A DNA stretch of 64,000 nucleotides from Adlercreutzia sp. ZJ304 (GTDB taxonomy: Bacteria; Actinomycetota; Coriobacteriia; Coriobacteriales; Eggerthellaceae): the NCBI RefSeq assembly GCF_011039075.1, contig NZ_JAAKEG010000007.1, positions 62,001-126,000 on the forward strand, in the 5' to 3' direction. Positions 8,536 to 17,763 of the stretch are shown here, in pieces. A model generated the notes under the pieces. That model did not search any database and had not been told where the DNA came from. It saw nothing but the letters and a program-made list of their open reading frames with translations. The translations under genes were made by a program, and so were the position numbers. Numbering within the stretch: the stretch's first letter is position 1; every line of letters begins with the position of its first letter.

Positions 8536-9168
8536 TTAAAAGTAATCTTCAAAATTACCGTCGAAAACTACGTCGGTGCCGGGTATCACGGAAGTCCGCT
8601 CGTCTGCGGGCGCGTGCAGCACCATAAGCAAACCGCGACATAACACACCAAGTCTCTCGGCAACCTCTTCATCGGTGAATTTAACTACCTCACTCGCACA
8701 CATCGCGGCGATTCCGTGCACGTAAATCAACATATTCTCGTAAAGCCACATAGCTTGATCGCGATCGATATGGAAGGTGTTCATCACAGCACCGAGAACG
8801 TCCTCAAGATGTCCTGCATGCTCTAGAAATTCATTGATGCTTGCCTGCTCCGATTTGCGCATTAAAAGCAAGCGGAAAAGGCTCGGCTCCTCTACGGCGA
8901 AGCGAACGCATGCCATCCCAAACCCCTTGAACGCCGGCGTAAGCGCAAGCCCTTGCGCAACCCGTTCGTCGTATATCTGCCATGCCGCATCCGTTGCCGC
9001 AGTTCGAAGGTCCTCTACCGTGTCGAAATAGGTGAATATCGGGCGCGTGGACGTGCCTAGCTGCTTAGCCATAGCTTGTGCAGTAATAGCCTCAACGCCT
9101 TCGTCGCGGATGATATCGAGGGCGGTTTCAACTATCTGCTCTTTCGTGAACTTCGCCTTCGGTGGCAT
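8536..9168 (-). CDS. TetR-family transcriptional regulator
   Basis: 210 residues from the ATG at 9168, which has an ideal AAGGAGG site 5 bases ahead. The frame extends to 9450, but that part overlaps the ABC permease. Residues 8-55 form the TetR helix-turn-helix (IVETALDIIRDEGVEAIT... LGTSTRPIFTYFDTVEDL). The C-terminal ligand domain has YENMLIYVHGIAAM, close to the TetR_C_8-like group. It follows the ABC exporter genes by 56 bases on the same strand and is probably part of that operon, making it a candidate autoregulator of the exporter. Confidence 0.87.
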   Translation of the reverse strand: MPPKAKFTKEQIVETALDIIRDEGVEAITAQAMAKQLGTSTRPIFTYFDTVEDLRTAATDAAWQIYDERVAQGLALTPAFKGFGMACVRFAVEEPSLFRLLLMRKSEQASINEFLEHAGHLEDVLGAVMNTFHIDRDQAMWLYENMLIYVHGIAAMCASEVVKFTDEEVAERLGVLCRGLLMVLHAPADERTSVIPGTDVVFDGNFEDYF

Positions 9169-9224
9169 GCGAGCCTCCTTCCAACAAATGCTTGCATGTT
9201 GCGCTACGCTTATTATAGGCAGAG

Positions 9225-10823
9225 CTAGAGTGCCTCGAACCGCTTGCAGCCGCCCGACATAAGCCAGAGGCGAATACCTAAGCATGCCAAGATAGCCAGC
9301 ACAGCTGCAATAACGAGATAAAGCACAGCCCCAATGTGCCACCCCTGCCAAAGCCAAATCACAGCGAAAGCGAATCCGCAAACCCAGCCTGCAATTATGG
9401 TTAGAATAACAGCCATGCTCCGCTTGACAGGTGCTGTCTCGTCTGTCCACTTGAGATTAGGCCAAAGAAGTCCCAGAGTAAGCCCTAAATGTGCGAGAAG
9501 TAGCATGAACAGCTGCGGAACAAGCAACACCAGCAGCGACTCTACCAACGAAACGCGCAGCACCAAAATCGCGCACAGGCTACAAAAGAATAGCGGCGGT
9601 GCCGTAAGGACTATCTGAAGATGAAGCTTCGACTGTAAGATTTGCCATGTCGAAACCGGCAGAGAACGTACAAGCCATAGATTTCTGCCCTCAAGAGACA
9701 CCGAGGGAGAAGCTGCATCGTTCATAACCACGAGCATGCAGGCAACCGCGCAAAGCAAAATAGATGCGGTGCCGGGCATTCCTGCAAATATCTCGCCAAA
9801 CAATTCTACGTACTCTTCCCCTTTCCAAAGCAAAAGCACTCCAAAAAGAGGAAGCAACACCGTTCCCAGACCGCAGTTGAGCATGTAGTTGACACTAGAA
9901 GTAAAACGTTGCAGCTCTTTTTTCAGAAGGGCGTGCGCGGGGCTCTTCTGTCGTATGGTCTTTTCGCGATACGTCGCCTTGTCCTGCGCGCCGCTCGCCG
10001 TGGCCGTATGCAAAAACGTGCGCGACAGAACGAGCCATACCACAGCGAAAACGGCTCCGACGACCGCCGTCATAATAAGCAGCGAAAACCAGTCACCTTC
10101 CGCAGCCCGACCAAAGTTGTACAGCACCGCCGCCGACTCCTGCACCTGCGCGCCGTATAAGGCGGCGTTGATAGCCAAGTCGTTTATCGCCGCATAGATC
10201 TGGCTGCAGAACACCCAATACGCAGCAAGAAGGAGTATCGCGGCGATCGCAGCCACAAGACCCTTGTCCTTCAGCTTCAGACTGATGCGCGCTACCACCC
10301 AGCCCAACGCGCAGGACAGCACCAGCACAATAGCCGACACGAGGAAGGTCCAGAGCAGACCGGCGCACACGACGGAAACGCCGCATGGGACCGTCACCCA
10401 GTACACTATCAGCGCAGGCGCACACACAATAGCCGCATACATCAGCCCGAGTAGATAGACGTTTAGCAAGCGCGCCGCAAGGATGGAGTTAAGCGGCACG
10501 GGCATGGAGAACAGCAAGTCGTTGTCCTTCGCAAGGTAAAGACCGGCGTAGCCGTTGAATATGCTGCCAAACGCCCCCAGAAGAATGGCAACCATCCCCA
10601 TAACGACGAAGTACATCCATCCCATGCCGGCATCTGCGAACGGCTGGCAGAGAAAGAGAGCTAGCGCTGTGAAGATGCCCCCTAGAAGACCAATCATCAG
10701 CAGGGCGAACAACACGAACCTCATCGCCGTGGAAAACCGGGAGCGCGCCTTGTTCTCCTTCGCGTCGTAGAAGTACCCGCGCCACACCTCAGCCGTTTGC
10801 TTCTTGAGCAATATGCCAATCAT
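9225..10823 (-). CDS. ABC-2 type exporter permease
   Basis: 532 residues with about 12 hydrophobic segments, N-terminal cytoplasmic stretch (KKQTAEVWRGYFYDAKENK) and a basic linker (REKTIRQKSPAHALLKKEL) between two membrane halves, the layout of putative ABC exporters of the large single-chain type. The ATG overlaps the end of the ATPase gene by 4 bases (ATGA), so translation is coupled. The substrate is unknown. Colocation with a TetR gene suggests that it exports a toxic compound or drug (inference). Confidence 0.85.
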   Translation of the reverse strand: MIGILLKKQTAEVWRGYFYDAKENKARSRFSTAMRFVLFALLMIGLLGGIFTALALFLCQPFADAGMGWMYFVVMGMVAILLGAFGSIFNGYAGLYLAKDNDLLFSMPVPLNSILAARLLNVYLLGLMYAAIVCAPALIVYWVTVPCGVSVVCAGLLWTFLVSAIVLVLSCALGWVVARISLKLKDKGLVAAIAAILLLAAYWVFCSQIYAAINDLAINAALYGAQVQESAAVLYNFGRAAEGDWFSLLIMTAVVGAVFAVVWLVLSRTFLHTATASGAQDKATYREKTIRQKSPAHALLKKELQRFTSSVNYMLNCGLGTVLLPLFGVLLLWKGEEYVELFGEIFAGMPGTASILLCAVACMLVVMNDAASPSVSLEGRNLWLVRSLPVSTWQILQSKLHLQIVLTAPPLFFCSLCAILVLRVSLVESLLVLLVPQLFMLLLAHLGLTLGLLWPNLKWTDETAPVKRSMAVILTIIAGWVCGFAFAVIWLWQGWHIGAVLYLVIAAVLAILACLGIRLWLMSGGCKRFEAL

Positions 10824-11530
10824 TGCTGTCCCTCCAGCTCTAGGAAGGCATCCTCTAAAGAGTCGTCGCCCTTAACCTCTTCCACGGTGCCAAAGCGTAC
10901 AAGCCTCCCTTGTTTAATGACGGCTACCTTGTCACAGAGCCTCTCAGCCACTTCCAACACATGAGTGGAGAAAAATATCGCGCCGCCGCTGTCGCATACC
11001 TCGCGCATCATGTCCTTGAGATGACGAGACGCTTTCGGGTCGAGTCCCACAAAAGGCTCGTCCATCACGATGAGCCTTGGATTGTGCAGCCATGCCGATA
11101 CGATAGCAAGCTTCTGCCTCATGCCATGAGAGTAAGAAGCTATGGGCGAAGCCAAGTCGGCGGTTAGTTCGAACCGATCCGCATAGTCGCGTATGCGCGC
11201 CTGCCGCTGCGCCGCGCTTACCTCAAAGATGTCAGCAATGAAATTCAGATATTTGATTCCCGTCATAAATTCGTAGAGATCGGGATTATCGGGAATGTAG
11301 GCGAGCATTTGTTTGCAGGCGATTGGATCAGCTTTGATAGATATGCCATCGATATAAATCTCGCCGCTGTCGAACTGTTGGATGCCAACCACCGAACGCA
11401 GGGTCGTCGTCTTCCCCGCGCCGTTATGACCGATAAACCCGTAGATTTCTCCCGGCTTGATGTGCAGATTCAAATTGTCTACAGCGACTTTTTCGCCGAA
11501 GATCTTTGTTAGATGTTCAATTCTCAGCAT
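10820..11530 (-). CDS. ABC exporter ATP-binding protein
   Basis: 236 residues. Walker A GHNGAGKTT near residue 40, Q-loop region YIPDNPDLYEFMTG, signature YSHGMRQK near residue 133, and Walker B RLIVMDEPFVGLDP. The SHGMRQK signature is typical of ABC-2 exporter ATPases. The ATG at 11530 has GGAGGCGG ahead and begins the usual LRIEHLTKIFG opening; the longer frame to 11593 has no good start. First gene of a three-gene operon with the permease and the TetR gene. Confidence 0.93.
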   Translation of the reverse strand: MLRIEHLTKIFGEKVAVDNLNLHIKPGEIYGFIGHNGAGKTTTLRSVVGIQQFDSGEIYIDGISIKADPIACKQMLAYIPDNPDLYEFMTGIKYLNFIADIFEVSAAQRQARIRDYADRFELTADLASPIASYSHGMRQKLAIVSAWLHNPRLIVMDEPFVGLDPKASRHLKDMMREVCDSGGAIFFSTHVLEVAERLCDKVAVIKQGRLVRFGTVEEVKGDDSLEDAFLELEGQQ

Positions 11531-11885
11531 AATGCCGCCTCCATTGACCAAGATTGAAACGCAAAAGTAAGAGTAATAATTGTTGCATAACAATCATTGC
11601 ATAACGTAATGACAACGTCAACTGATTACCAAAATCCACGTAAAGCAACAGATTGCTTACACCATATCGTGTCGAAAATGCGATCATTAACACCGCCCAA
11701 TCCGGACACAATAACAATAGAGTTCTCCGCCCTTCGGGCATCTTGAAGTAATATTCCACTGGCTGATTGCTATGTTCGTCGCAACGCATTGTTTCCAGCA
11801 GGATCCAACTCTATAATGCCATCTAAAGCACCAAAAGACGGGAATAGCGACATAAACAGAGTAGCCAAATCAAGGAGTGTTTTCT
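11531..11885. promoter_or_regulatory. Gene-free divergent promoter region between the ABC exporter and a flavoprotein
   Basis: 355 bases with no convincing gene. TTGTT-GCAT-AACAA (11580-11593) is a short inverted repeat 50 bases ahead of the ATPase start, and the motif TTGCATAAC occurs twice within 25 bases (11582 and 11597 areas). It is a candidate TetR operator on position alone. Confidence 0.35.
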
Positions 11886-12428
11886 ATGGCAAAGAACATC
11901 TTGGTAGTACATGCCAGTCCGCGCAAAGGTGGAAACTCAAGCATGCTCGCAGATGAATTCATCAAGGGTGCCGAAGCGGCCGGCAACAACGTGACGCGCG
12001 TCGATGTTGGACATGCAAAAATCGGTGGCTGCATGGCGTGCGAATATTGCTTCAGCCACGATGGTGCCTGCGTACAGCAAGACGAAATGCAGCAGTTCTA
12101 TCCACTGCTACGCGAAACCGACGTGCTCGTATTCGCCACGCCCATGTACTACTACAACTTCCCCTCGCAACTACGCGCTTTTCAAGACCGCATGTTCTGC
12201 GGTATTGCCAAGCCGTTCGGCATCCCGCAAATCGGACTTCTTTTATGCTTTGAAGACAAGGATGCTTCCACCTGCGAGCCACTAGTAAACAGCTATAAGG
12301 TGTGCGCAAACTACTGCAAGCAAGAAAGCATCGGTGAGGTAATTGTGAACGGTGTGTACGAAAAGGGTGCCATCGCTGGCAATGCTGGTCTGCAGCAAGC
12401 TTACAATTTAGGTGCAAGCATTTCGTAA
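11886..12428 (+). CDS. NAD(P)H-dependent flavoprotein with Isf-like cysteine motif
   Basis: 180 residues from the ATG at 11886, 8 bases after AAGGAG; a GTG at 11877 overlaps that site and is less likely. Flavodoxin-fold FMN reductase with ILVVHASPRKGGNSS as phosphate-binding loop and DVLVFATPMYYYNFP as second FMN loop. Between them is CMACEYCFSHDGAC, a C-x2-C-x2-C-x6-C arrangement like the compact [4Fe-4S] motif of iron-sulfur flavoproteins. It may act as an electron carrier or reductase. Single gene with its own upstream region; neighbours give no pathway. Confidence 0.85.
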   Translation: MAKNILVVHASPRKGGNSSMLADEFIKGAEAAGNNVTRVDVGHAKIGGCMACEYCFSHDGACVQQDEMQQFYPLLRETDVLVFATPMYYYNFPSQLRAFQDRMFCGIAKPFGIPQIGLLLCFEDKDASTCEPLVNSYKVCANYCKQESIGEVIVNGVYEKGAIAGNAGLQQAYNLGASIS

Positions 12429-12485
12429 CACAGACAGCAGCTAACAGTGAGTGTTGTTATCCCCGTTTCTTGTCACCCGATCGAC

Positions 12486-13064
12486 TCATTCGACTGCCTG
12501 TATCTGAGCGGAGACAAATTTCTCGCATAAGAAAACCAGATCATTGATAGATAAGTCACCGTATTTGCCGGAAAGCCAATCAAGATAAGCATAGGTTACG
12601 GCTGATGCAATCATACCCGCAGTCAGTTCTAATTCCGCGCCTTCATGCCTCTCACTTCGCACTAGCTGGTTGCGAAATAAAATAGCGAACGTTTTACGGA
12701 ACTGTGTCCGATAGAGTTCAAACTTGCCATCTGAAGCCACCAACCGGTAGAATTCCATCTCGTCCTGCATGGCAGAAGTTGCTGCAATAAGCAACGTTCT
12801 CACTTCACTGCCGCCTTCGTTGACACCGCCATCAACTTGCATAGCGCTCATGATGCGCGCCGCGACATCATCGATAAACTCCCGCAAAATATCCGAAACT
12901 TCGTCATAGTGCGAGTAAAACGTCATACGATTCACACCCGCGCGATCCGTTAGCTCTTTAACGGCGATGTTTGTACTGCGCTTTTCAAGCGTAATATCAA
13001 TAAATGCGCGCTGAAGCGAATTACGACTTCTAACGAAGCGTAAATCGCTAGACTGTCTATACAT
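12486..13064 (-). CDS. TetR-family transcriptional regulator, divergent from a membrane protein
   Basis: 192 residues. The helix-turn-helix lies at about residues 18-65 (LQRAFIDITLEKRSTNIAVKEL, DRAGVNRMTFYSHYDE), with a C-terminal TetR_C-like domain. GGTAGGGG precedes the ATG. It is divergent from the multi-TM protein at 13213, with 148 bases between them, the usual layout of a local repressor and its target. Confidence 0.85.
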   Translation of the reverse strand: MYRQSSDLRFVRSRNSLQRAFIDITLEKRSTNIAVKELTDRAGVNRMTFYSHYDEVSDILREFIDDVAARIMSAMQVDGGVNEGGSEVRTLLIAATSAMQDEMEFYRLVASDGKFELYRTQFRKTFAILFRNQLVRSERHEGAELELTAGMIASAVTYAYLDWLSGKYGDLSINDLVFLCEKFVSAQIQAVE

Positions 13065-13212
13065 GTTGCCCCTACCCTAGCGAGAGCCGCCCACAAACAT
13101 GGCTCCTGCTGTCACTAATCATCACAACCGCCAATACTGATTATTGTTCAGTCTAATAATCACTTGTAAATTAAAACAATAAATGCCAATTTTCACCATC
13201 GAAAGGAAAACC

Positions 13213-14022
13213 ATGGGCTTCATCCTTGCAATGTTGGTGGCAGGCTATCCTTCAGGTGACTGCCTTCCGGAGAATTTCATTCAACATCTTACACCGGGCG
13301 CGCCCGATTTTGGCTTCACCTTAGTGGCGGTCATACTTGCCGTAGTATTCGGTCTGCTGGTGTATATTATTCCAATTATTCTCACGGAAACCGAACATAT
13401 TCAACCTTATCCCCTCTGGCTACACTGCTTCTACTTCGCCGCTGACTTCATGGGCATCTGGGTGTTTTTGGATGCTTTCTTGAAATACGACTTTTTCTAT
13501 ATGTTCGGACTTCTTGCCTTAGGTGAGGCCATATGGGTGGGCATGGAAACCTATTGTCTACAACGCGCCATGACCTACGAGCGCACACTGAACTGGAAGG
13601 CAGATTGGTCGTTCAAGAAGCGTTTAATGAACATTGTCCTTATGATCTTGGTGTTTTATGTGTCTCTAAATCTGCTGCGTGTGGAATTACATGACCCTAC
13701 CATGTGGAAGTTCTGGATATTCACACAGGTGCTAGTTACCACCGTGCCGGGTCTTGTGCTGGAACAGCGCGGATATCGCATGGGCAACTGTCGCATACTT
13801 AATATCGTATTCATATGTGTAGTTTTAGTGTCGTTCAACCCATGGTGCAATATGTGGATGGCTATCGCGCCCGATTTCTTCGGTTTGCATGTAAACCCGT
13901 GGTACTACATAACCGGCGTGGTGTGCTTGTTTATGGCAATTCGCGGCTTCATTATTTACGAAAAGCTTCCCGCAAAACCTACCATTGTCGAAGCAACTGG
14001 AAAGAAGCCGCTTCTAAAGTAA
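13213..14022 (+). CDS. Unrecognised polytopic membrane protein, about 7 TM
   Basis: 269 residues from the ATG at 13213, which has GAAAGGA 5 bases ahead; the frame begins at 13183 without such a site. Seven or eight hydrophobic segments, rich in Trp, Tyr and Phe, with charged interruptions (RAMTYERTLNWKADWSFKKR). No transporter motif that I recognise. Divergent from a TetR gene that probably controls it, so a stress- or ligand-induced role is likely, but no function can be assigned. Confidence 0.75.
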   Translation: MGFILAMLVAGYPSGDCLPENFIQHLTPGAPDFGFTLVAVILAVVFGLLVYIIPIILTETEHIQPYPLWLHCFYFAADFMGIWVFLDAFLKYDFFYMFGLLALGEAIWVGMETYCLQRAMTYERTLNWKADWSFKKRLMNIVLMILVFYVSLNLLRVELHDPTMWKFWIFTQVLVTTVPGLVLEQRGYRMGNCRILNIVFICVVLVSFNPWCNMWMAIAPDFFGLHVNPWYYITGVVCLFMAIRGFIIYEKLPAKPTIVEATGKKPLLK

Positions 14023-14236
14023 GAGCGTCAAAACCACCGACTCTCTAAGGGTCTCAACGGCAAGGGACGATTCTCCATGCGAAGGCGGATCCCGCACAAG
14101 GCAGTTCATCTTCCCCGTAAAGTATGAGAGCTGCTTCTCGAAAAGGCGGCTGTCGGTCGTAAGGTCCGGAAGAGCGGGCTTTCTTCGTTGATGTTCAATA
14201 TACAGGGGCGCGTTCCCATGCCTTCAAGAATTGAGG
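14014..14236 (-). pseudogene. Possible C-terminal fragment of an unidentified protein
   Basis: On the minus strand one frame reads about 73 codons of protein-like sequence (including APLYIEHQRRKPALPDLTTD and VRDPPSHGESSLAVETLRES) from an in-frame TGA at about 14234 to a TAG at 14014-14016. It has no start codon with a ribosome site and overlaps the 3' end of the neighbouring gene. It looks like the tail of a lost gene. The rest of the gap to 14365 is AT-rich and holds the 12-bp palindrome CCAATATATTGG (14285-14296). Confidence 0.3.
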
Positions 14237-14365
14237 TAAAGTATCCAACTAATTGACCAGAATTTACAAATACTTAAAAACTAACCAATATATTGGATAA
14301 ATACGAAATATAATCAGATTCATGCACAAACCTTGCACTTACGATGAAAGCAAAAGGCAGCGGAT

Positions 14366-15565
14366 ATGAAGAACATCCTGATACCCCGACCGCATGCGAT
14401 GGAGTGGCTTGAGCGATGGCGCGATAAAGAGCCCATTAAGGTGATAACCGGCTTGCGGCGCTGCGGCAAATCGAGCGCACTTGCGCTTTTCCGCGACCAG
14501 CTTCATAAAAGCGGTGTACCAGCACAGAACATCCTCTCTATCAATTTCGAAAGCCTTGATGAGATATATCCAACTGAATCGCAAGCACTATACGACTATG
14601 TGGTCGAACGGTTGAGCTCGGGCATGAACTACATCTTCCTAGATGAGGTGCAGCACGTACGCGATTTCGAGCGCACAGTTGACGGTCTAGCGCTGCGCGA
14701 CGATGTGGACATATATATAACTGGATCGAATGCCGACATGCTATCAGGCGAGCTGGCTACGCTAATAACGGGACGTTATGTGGAGTTCCAGATGTATCCG
14801 TTCTCGTTCGCAGAATACCGAATGGCTTTCACAGAGATGAATGAAGAAGTGCTGTTCGACCGGTATATAACCTATGGAGGCATGCCATATACGGTGAATT
14901 TGACTGATGATCAAAGCATCGCGGATTATCTGGGCGGCGTATTCAACACCATCGTAATGGGCGATGTGGCGCGCCGACATCCACGCATGAACATGCAAGC
15001 ATTCCAGCGCACGGCATCGTTTCTGGCGGACAATGTGGGTAATATCACGTCGTTAAACCGCATCTCGTCGGGGCTCAAAAGATCGGGTGCCGCGGTTTCA
15101 GTCGGCTCAGTGAATGAATACGTGGGCGCACTGATGGAGAACTACCTGCTGAACAAAGCGCCCCGATTCAATATCAAAGGACGCGAATATCTCGAAACAC
15201 TAGAGAAATATTACCTGAACGATCTGGGATTCCGATTTTGGCTACTAGGCAAGCGTCAGGGGGATGTGGGTCATCGCATAGAGAACGTGGTGTACGTCGA
15301 ATTACTGCGGCGATTCACGTACGTGAGTGTGGGAAAGATGGGTCAGGCAGAGATCGATTTCGTAGCAGTAAAAGACGGCGTGCCCACATATATCCAAGTT
15401 GCGCAGAGTTTAATAAGCGATGAAGTGCGCGAGCGGGAATATGCGCCATTGCGCGCCATTATGGACAATCATGCAAAGTTGGTGCTGACGTTGGACCACA
15501 TCGGCAATGGCGACCATGATGGCATCAAGCAAGTGAACCTGATCGACTGGCTGCTAGAGCAGTAG
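14366..15565 (+). CDS. AAA-family ATPase with DUF4143
   Basis: 399 residues. Walker A is GLRRCGKSS near residue 30, Walker B-like YIFLDEVQHV near residue 92, sensor-type ITGSNADMLSGEL near 125, and a C-terminal nuclease-like DUF4143 half with EIDFVAVKDG near residue 332. This family is common and variable in anaerobes and its role is not established. A second member lies at 34965-36179. Single gene, followed by an XRE regulator. Confidence 0.87.
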   Translation: MKNILIPRPHAMEWLERWRDKEPIKVITGLRRCGKSSALALFRDQLHKSGVPAQNILSINFESLDEIYPTESQALYDYVVERLSSGMNYIFLDEVQHVRDFERTVDGLALRDDVDIYITGSNADMLSGELATLITGRYVEFQMYPFSFAEYRMAFTEMNEEVLFDRYITYGGMPYTVNLTDDQSIADYLGGVFNTIVMGDVARRHPRMNMQAFQRTASFLADNVGNITSLNRISSGLKRSGAAVSVGSVNEYVGALMENYLLNKAPRFNIKGREYLETLEKYYLNDLGFRFWLLGKRQGDVGHRIENVVYVELLRRFTYVSVGKMGQAEIDFVAVKDGVPTYIQVAQSLISDEVREREYAPLRAIMDNHAKLVLTLDHIGNGDHDGIKQVNLIDWLLEQ

Positions 15566-15646
15566 GCTAATCACAGCGCAACAAAATGTTGCTTGAAAGA
15601 GAGTGTTTGACCGCGCACAATGGTGCAAGTATGAAGGGAGATGAAT

Positions 15647-16093
15647 ATGTCTTTTAAAGAAACGCTTTCAAAAGCAAGGGAACAGCGCGGAATGACTCAG
15701 CAAGAGCTCTCCGATAAGCTCTACGTTACTAGACAAGCGGTGTCACGCTGGGAAAACGGTGAAACCGAGCCGTCTGTGGATATGCGTAAATTGATTGCCA
15801 ACGTTTTAGACGTTCCCGTGATTCAGCTTCTCGATATCGACGTTTCGGAGCTATGTCAGTGCTGCGGAACGCCTTTTACTGTTCCTAATATGCCCCATGG
15901 CACCGATGCTGATGGCGAAGAGAACATAGAATATTGCAAGTGGTGCTACGATGGCGGCAAATTTATGTACAGCAGCGAAGAAGAGTTGATCGAAAAAACC
16001 GCCCCCTTCCTGATGGAGGCTACTGGAATGTCGCAAGATGAGGCTGTCTCATTCATGGGAGTTTTGGTTCCTAATCTGAAGCATTGGCAGTAG
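15647..16093 (+). CDS. XRE-family regulator with C-terminal zinc ribbon
   Basis: 148 residues. Residues 5-60 are an HTH_3 domain (LSKAREQRGMTQQELSDKL, VTRQAVSRWENGETEPS). Residues about 70-105 carry CQCCGTPF and YCKWCYDGG, two CxxC pairs that form a putative zinc ribbon. The ATG at 15647 is 6 bases after GGGAG; an ATG at 15641 is too close. The fusion is common in Firmicutes and Actinobacteria. Its target is unknown and no operator is visible nearby. Confidence 0.87.
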   Translation: MSFKETLSKAREQRGMTQQELSDKLYVTRQAVSRWENGETEPSVDMRKLIANVLDVPVIQLLDIDVSELCQCCGTPFTVPNMPHGTDADGEENIEYCKWCYDGGKFMYSSEEELIEKTAPFLMEATGMSQDEAVSFMGVLVPNLKHWQ

Positions 16094-16126
16094 TAGGCGG
16101 AGAAGTTCGGTTTACTGAATTGAAGG

Positions 16127-16618
16127 CTAGCAGCAATATGGAAGCATCTTTCTGTACTCTTCTTGAAGCTGAGCGAGACTCATTTGAGCGTTGGCAGCAC
16201 TGGTAGAAGGTAGCGCTATACGCTCAATATCGGGCCATTTTCCAGCGTTGTATTTTTCGAGAAGCTGCGTTGCCTTGGCACCTGTTGTAAATATGGCTCT
16301 TATGGGAGCAGCATCAATAATCCGCGAAAGATCGTTTGATTCACAGTTGCGAATGCTTGCGTCAGATGCGCCTTCTATGTCGCATGCGCGTAGCACGTCC
16401 CAAAGCGCTATCCCATGCCGCAATGCAAACGCTTTACGCTCTTCGGTGTTTTCGAGTTCGGCTTCGCCGAAAATGGCAGCCATCACCTTCCAGAATCTAT
16501 TTTGCGGATGACCGTAGTAAAAACCAACTTTTCTGGATGCTGGCGAAGGCATGGTTCCAAGCACTAGCACGCGCGAGTGGCGGTCAAATACAGGGTCTAT
16601 GGTGTGTTTTACTCGCAT
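16127..16618 (-). CDS. Uracil-DNA glycosylase superfamily, DNA-deoxyinosine glycosylase type
   Basis: 163 residues from the ATG at 16618, the usual length. Motifs: VLVLGTMPSPASR (motif 1, activating loop region), FYYGHPQNRFWKVM (base-binding Phe/Asn loop), and the C-terminal ALPSTSAANA (motif 2). This set is typical of the mismatch/deoxyinosine glycosylases of the UDG superfamily, which remove deaminated bases. The frame stays open to 16903 and an ATG at 16786 would add 56 residues with no strong ribosome site, so the start is uncertain. Confidence 0.8.
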   Translation of the reverse strand: MRVKHTIDPVFDRHSRVLVLGTMPSPASRKVGFYYGHPQNRFWKVMAAIFGEAELENTEERKAFALRHGIALWDVLRACDIEGASDASIRNCESNDLSRIIDAAPIRAIFTTGAKATQLLEKYNAGKWPDIERIALPSTSAANAQMSLAQLQEEYRKMLPYCC

Positions 16619-16803
16619 GCAGCGCGCGTTCTCTTCCTGCACCACACCTTCTATGACCTCTTCCACATGGCTCTTTATGCCAAAGAGCGTGCGTGTTGAA
16701 GATATACGTGGTTGCATGTTTCCACTAGATTCTGCTAGCAGCAATTGCTGCATGCGATTCCATCGCTTTTCTTCTGGAGTAATCATGCGAACAGTATAGC
16801 AAT

Positions 16804-17227
16804 CTAATCGGTTAGGCTTTTGTTCGTATCCTTTGTGGAGCTTCTTACCCGCAAGAACAAATAACAACCCAAACAGGCAACATCGGCAAAGAAGAACGCC
16901 CATGGCTTATAGCCGAATATCCCCATATGGAAACCCGCGGAGCGAAAAAGTACAGAGGCGCGGAAAAACATCTGCACTCCCGCCAACTTACTTCCTCTAA
17001 GAGATAAAGAAGCCTTTTATCGCGAGAAGAGCTAAGCAGACAATTCCCGTATGCGCTTGCCTAGAAGCAATGAATATGCAGAATATGACAAATAAAACAC
17101 GGAGCATATAGGCAGAAAAGTGTATAAGGCTCAGTCCATCGCAAAGGGGTAAGGAATGCTGTTGTGGAACTCTGGCCAAACCAGACCGTGTGTTATCTTC
17201 GTCACTTTTTAGGCGAAAAATGGTCAA
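16804..17227 (-). pseudogene. Possible broken small membrane protein
   Basis: Two short minus-strand frames, 16997-17227 and 16804-16971, abut in different frames. Each encodes one or two hydrophobic stretches (MLRVLFVIFCIFIASRQ, and FFADVACLGCYLFLRV). Together they could be one small 3-4 TM protein broken by a frameshift near 16985, or the second may be a real 55-residue protein using GGGAG before its ATG. No family recognised. The upstream end overlaps the left end of the repeat at 17215. Confidence 0.25.
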
Positions 17228-17379
17228 AACTTCCGACTTTCCACAGTCTATAATGCCAAATTACACCAATTACGAATCAAAATGGAATTGAAGAACCCTG
17301 TTTGCCCAGTGTTCTCCACAATTCAAGTTATCTATGTGGCGCTATGACTATGGAAAGCTGGAAGTTTTGACCATTTTTC
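17215..17379. repeat. MITE-like element, copy 1
   Basis: 165 bp bounded by 29-base terminal inverted repeats (17215-17243 and 17351-17379) that match at 27 of 29 positions; the left end begins GAAAAATGGTCAAAACTTCC. A second copy lies at 47462-47614; about 80 bp of the right half are nearly identical (shared core TGTTTGCCCAGTGTTCTCC) while the left halves differ. It has no coding capacity, so it is non-autonomous. The nearby transposase fragment at 17427-17607 may be related. Confidence 0.85.
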
Positions 17380-17426
17380 TAACTTTTTTGAACTAGTATG
17401 CGGATGAGTTGAATCGTAATCTAGTG

Positions 17427-17607
17427 TCAACTTTGAGAGAGTTTACCCAAAAGCCATCCAACAAACACTTTAAGCCATCTTGTGGGGGTATCGTTTCTCC
17501 TAACGCTATAGCCTCCACACAAGCTACATCTCCACCTTTGCCTTCCAGCTTGTAAACCCATTTTTCTTCATCTTGCCGCCACAGATTGCACATTTTCTAG
17601 TAAACAC
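17427..17607 (-). pseudogene. N-terminal fragment of an IS1249-like zinc-ribbon transposase
   Basis: Reading from a GTG at 17607, the minus strand gives FTRKCAICGGKMKKNG, then, after an in-frame stop and a shift, CSLCGGYSVRRNDTPTRWLK and a hydrophobic WLLGKLSQS end. The pair of CxxCGG knuckles followed by RRND-x-TxRW is the start of IS1249/IS256-like transposases. Only about 60 of several hundred codons remain. It lies 48 bases from the MITE-like element, so it may be the remains of its driver. Confidence 0.6.
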
Positions 17608-17615
17608 TGCTCACA

Positions 17616-17662
17616 CCTGTTCATAACTGACTTTTTCTTAGAAAAAGTCAGTTATGAACAGG
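17616..17662. repeat. 47-bp perfect palindrome with 23-bp arms
   Basis: Arms 17616-17638 (beginning CCTGTTCATAACTGAC) and 17640-17662 are exact complements with a single T between them. Read either way it contains a run of five T or A. It lies 9 bases upstream of the transposase fragment. It may extrude as a cruciform, or act as a strong bidirectional hairpin shielding the fragment. Confidence 0.9.
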
Positions 17663-17711
17663 CATATCAAGTGAGAATTAGGCGCACTTTTCTGCCTATA
17701 TGCCCAACACG

Positions 17712-17741
17712 GAAGACCGCCTATTTCAACAGGCGGTCTTC
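17712..17741. terminator. Hairpin after the AraC remnant
   Basis: GAAGACCGCCT (17712-17722) pairs with AGGCGGTCTTC (17731-17741), an 11-bp GC-rich stem with an 8-base loop, 22 bases beyond the stop of the leftward AraC remnant. There is no clear T-run, so it is a possible terminator or processing hairpin. Confidence 0.5.
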
Positions 17742-17763
17742 ATGGTAGTATGCTTTCCTCTAA

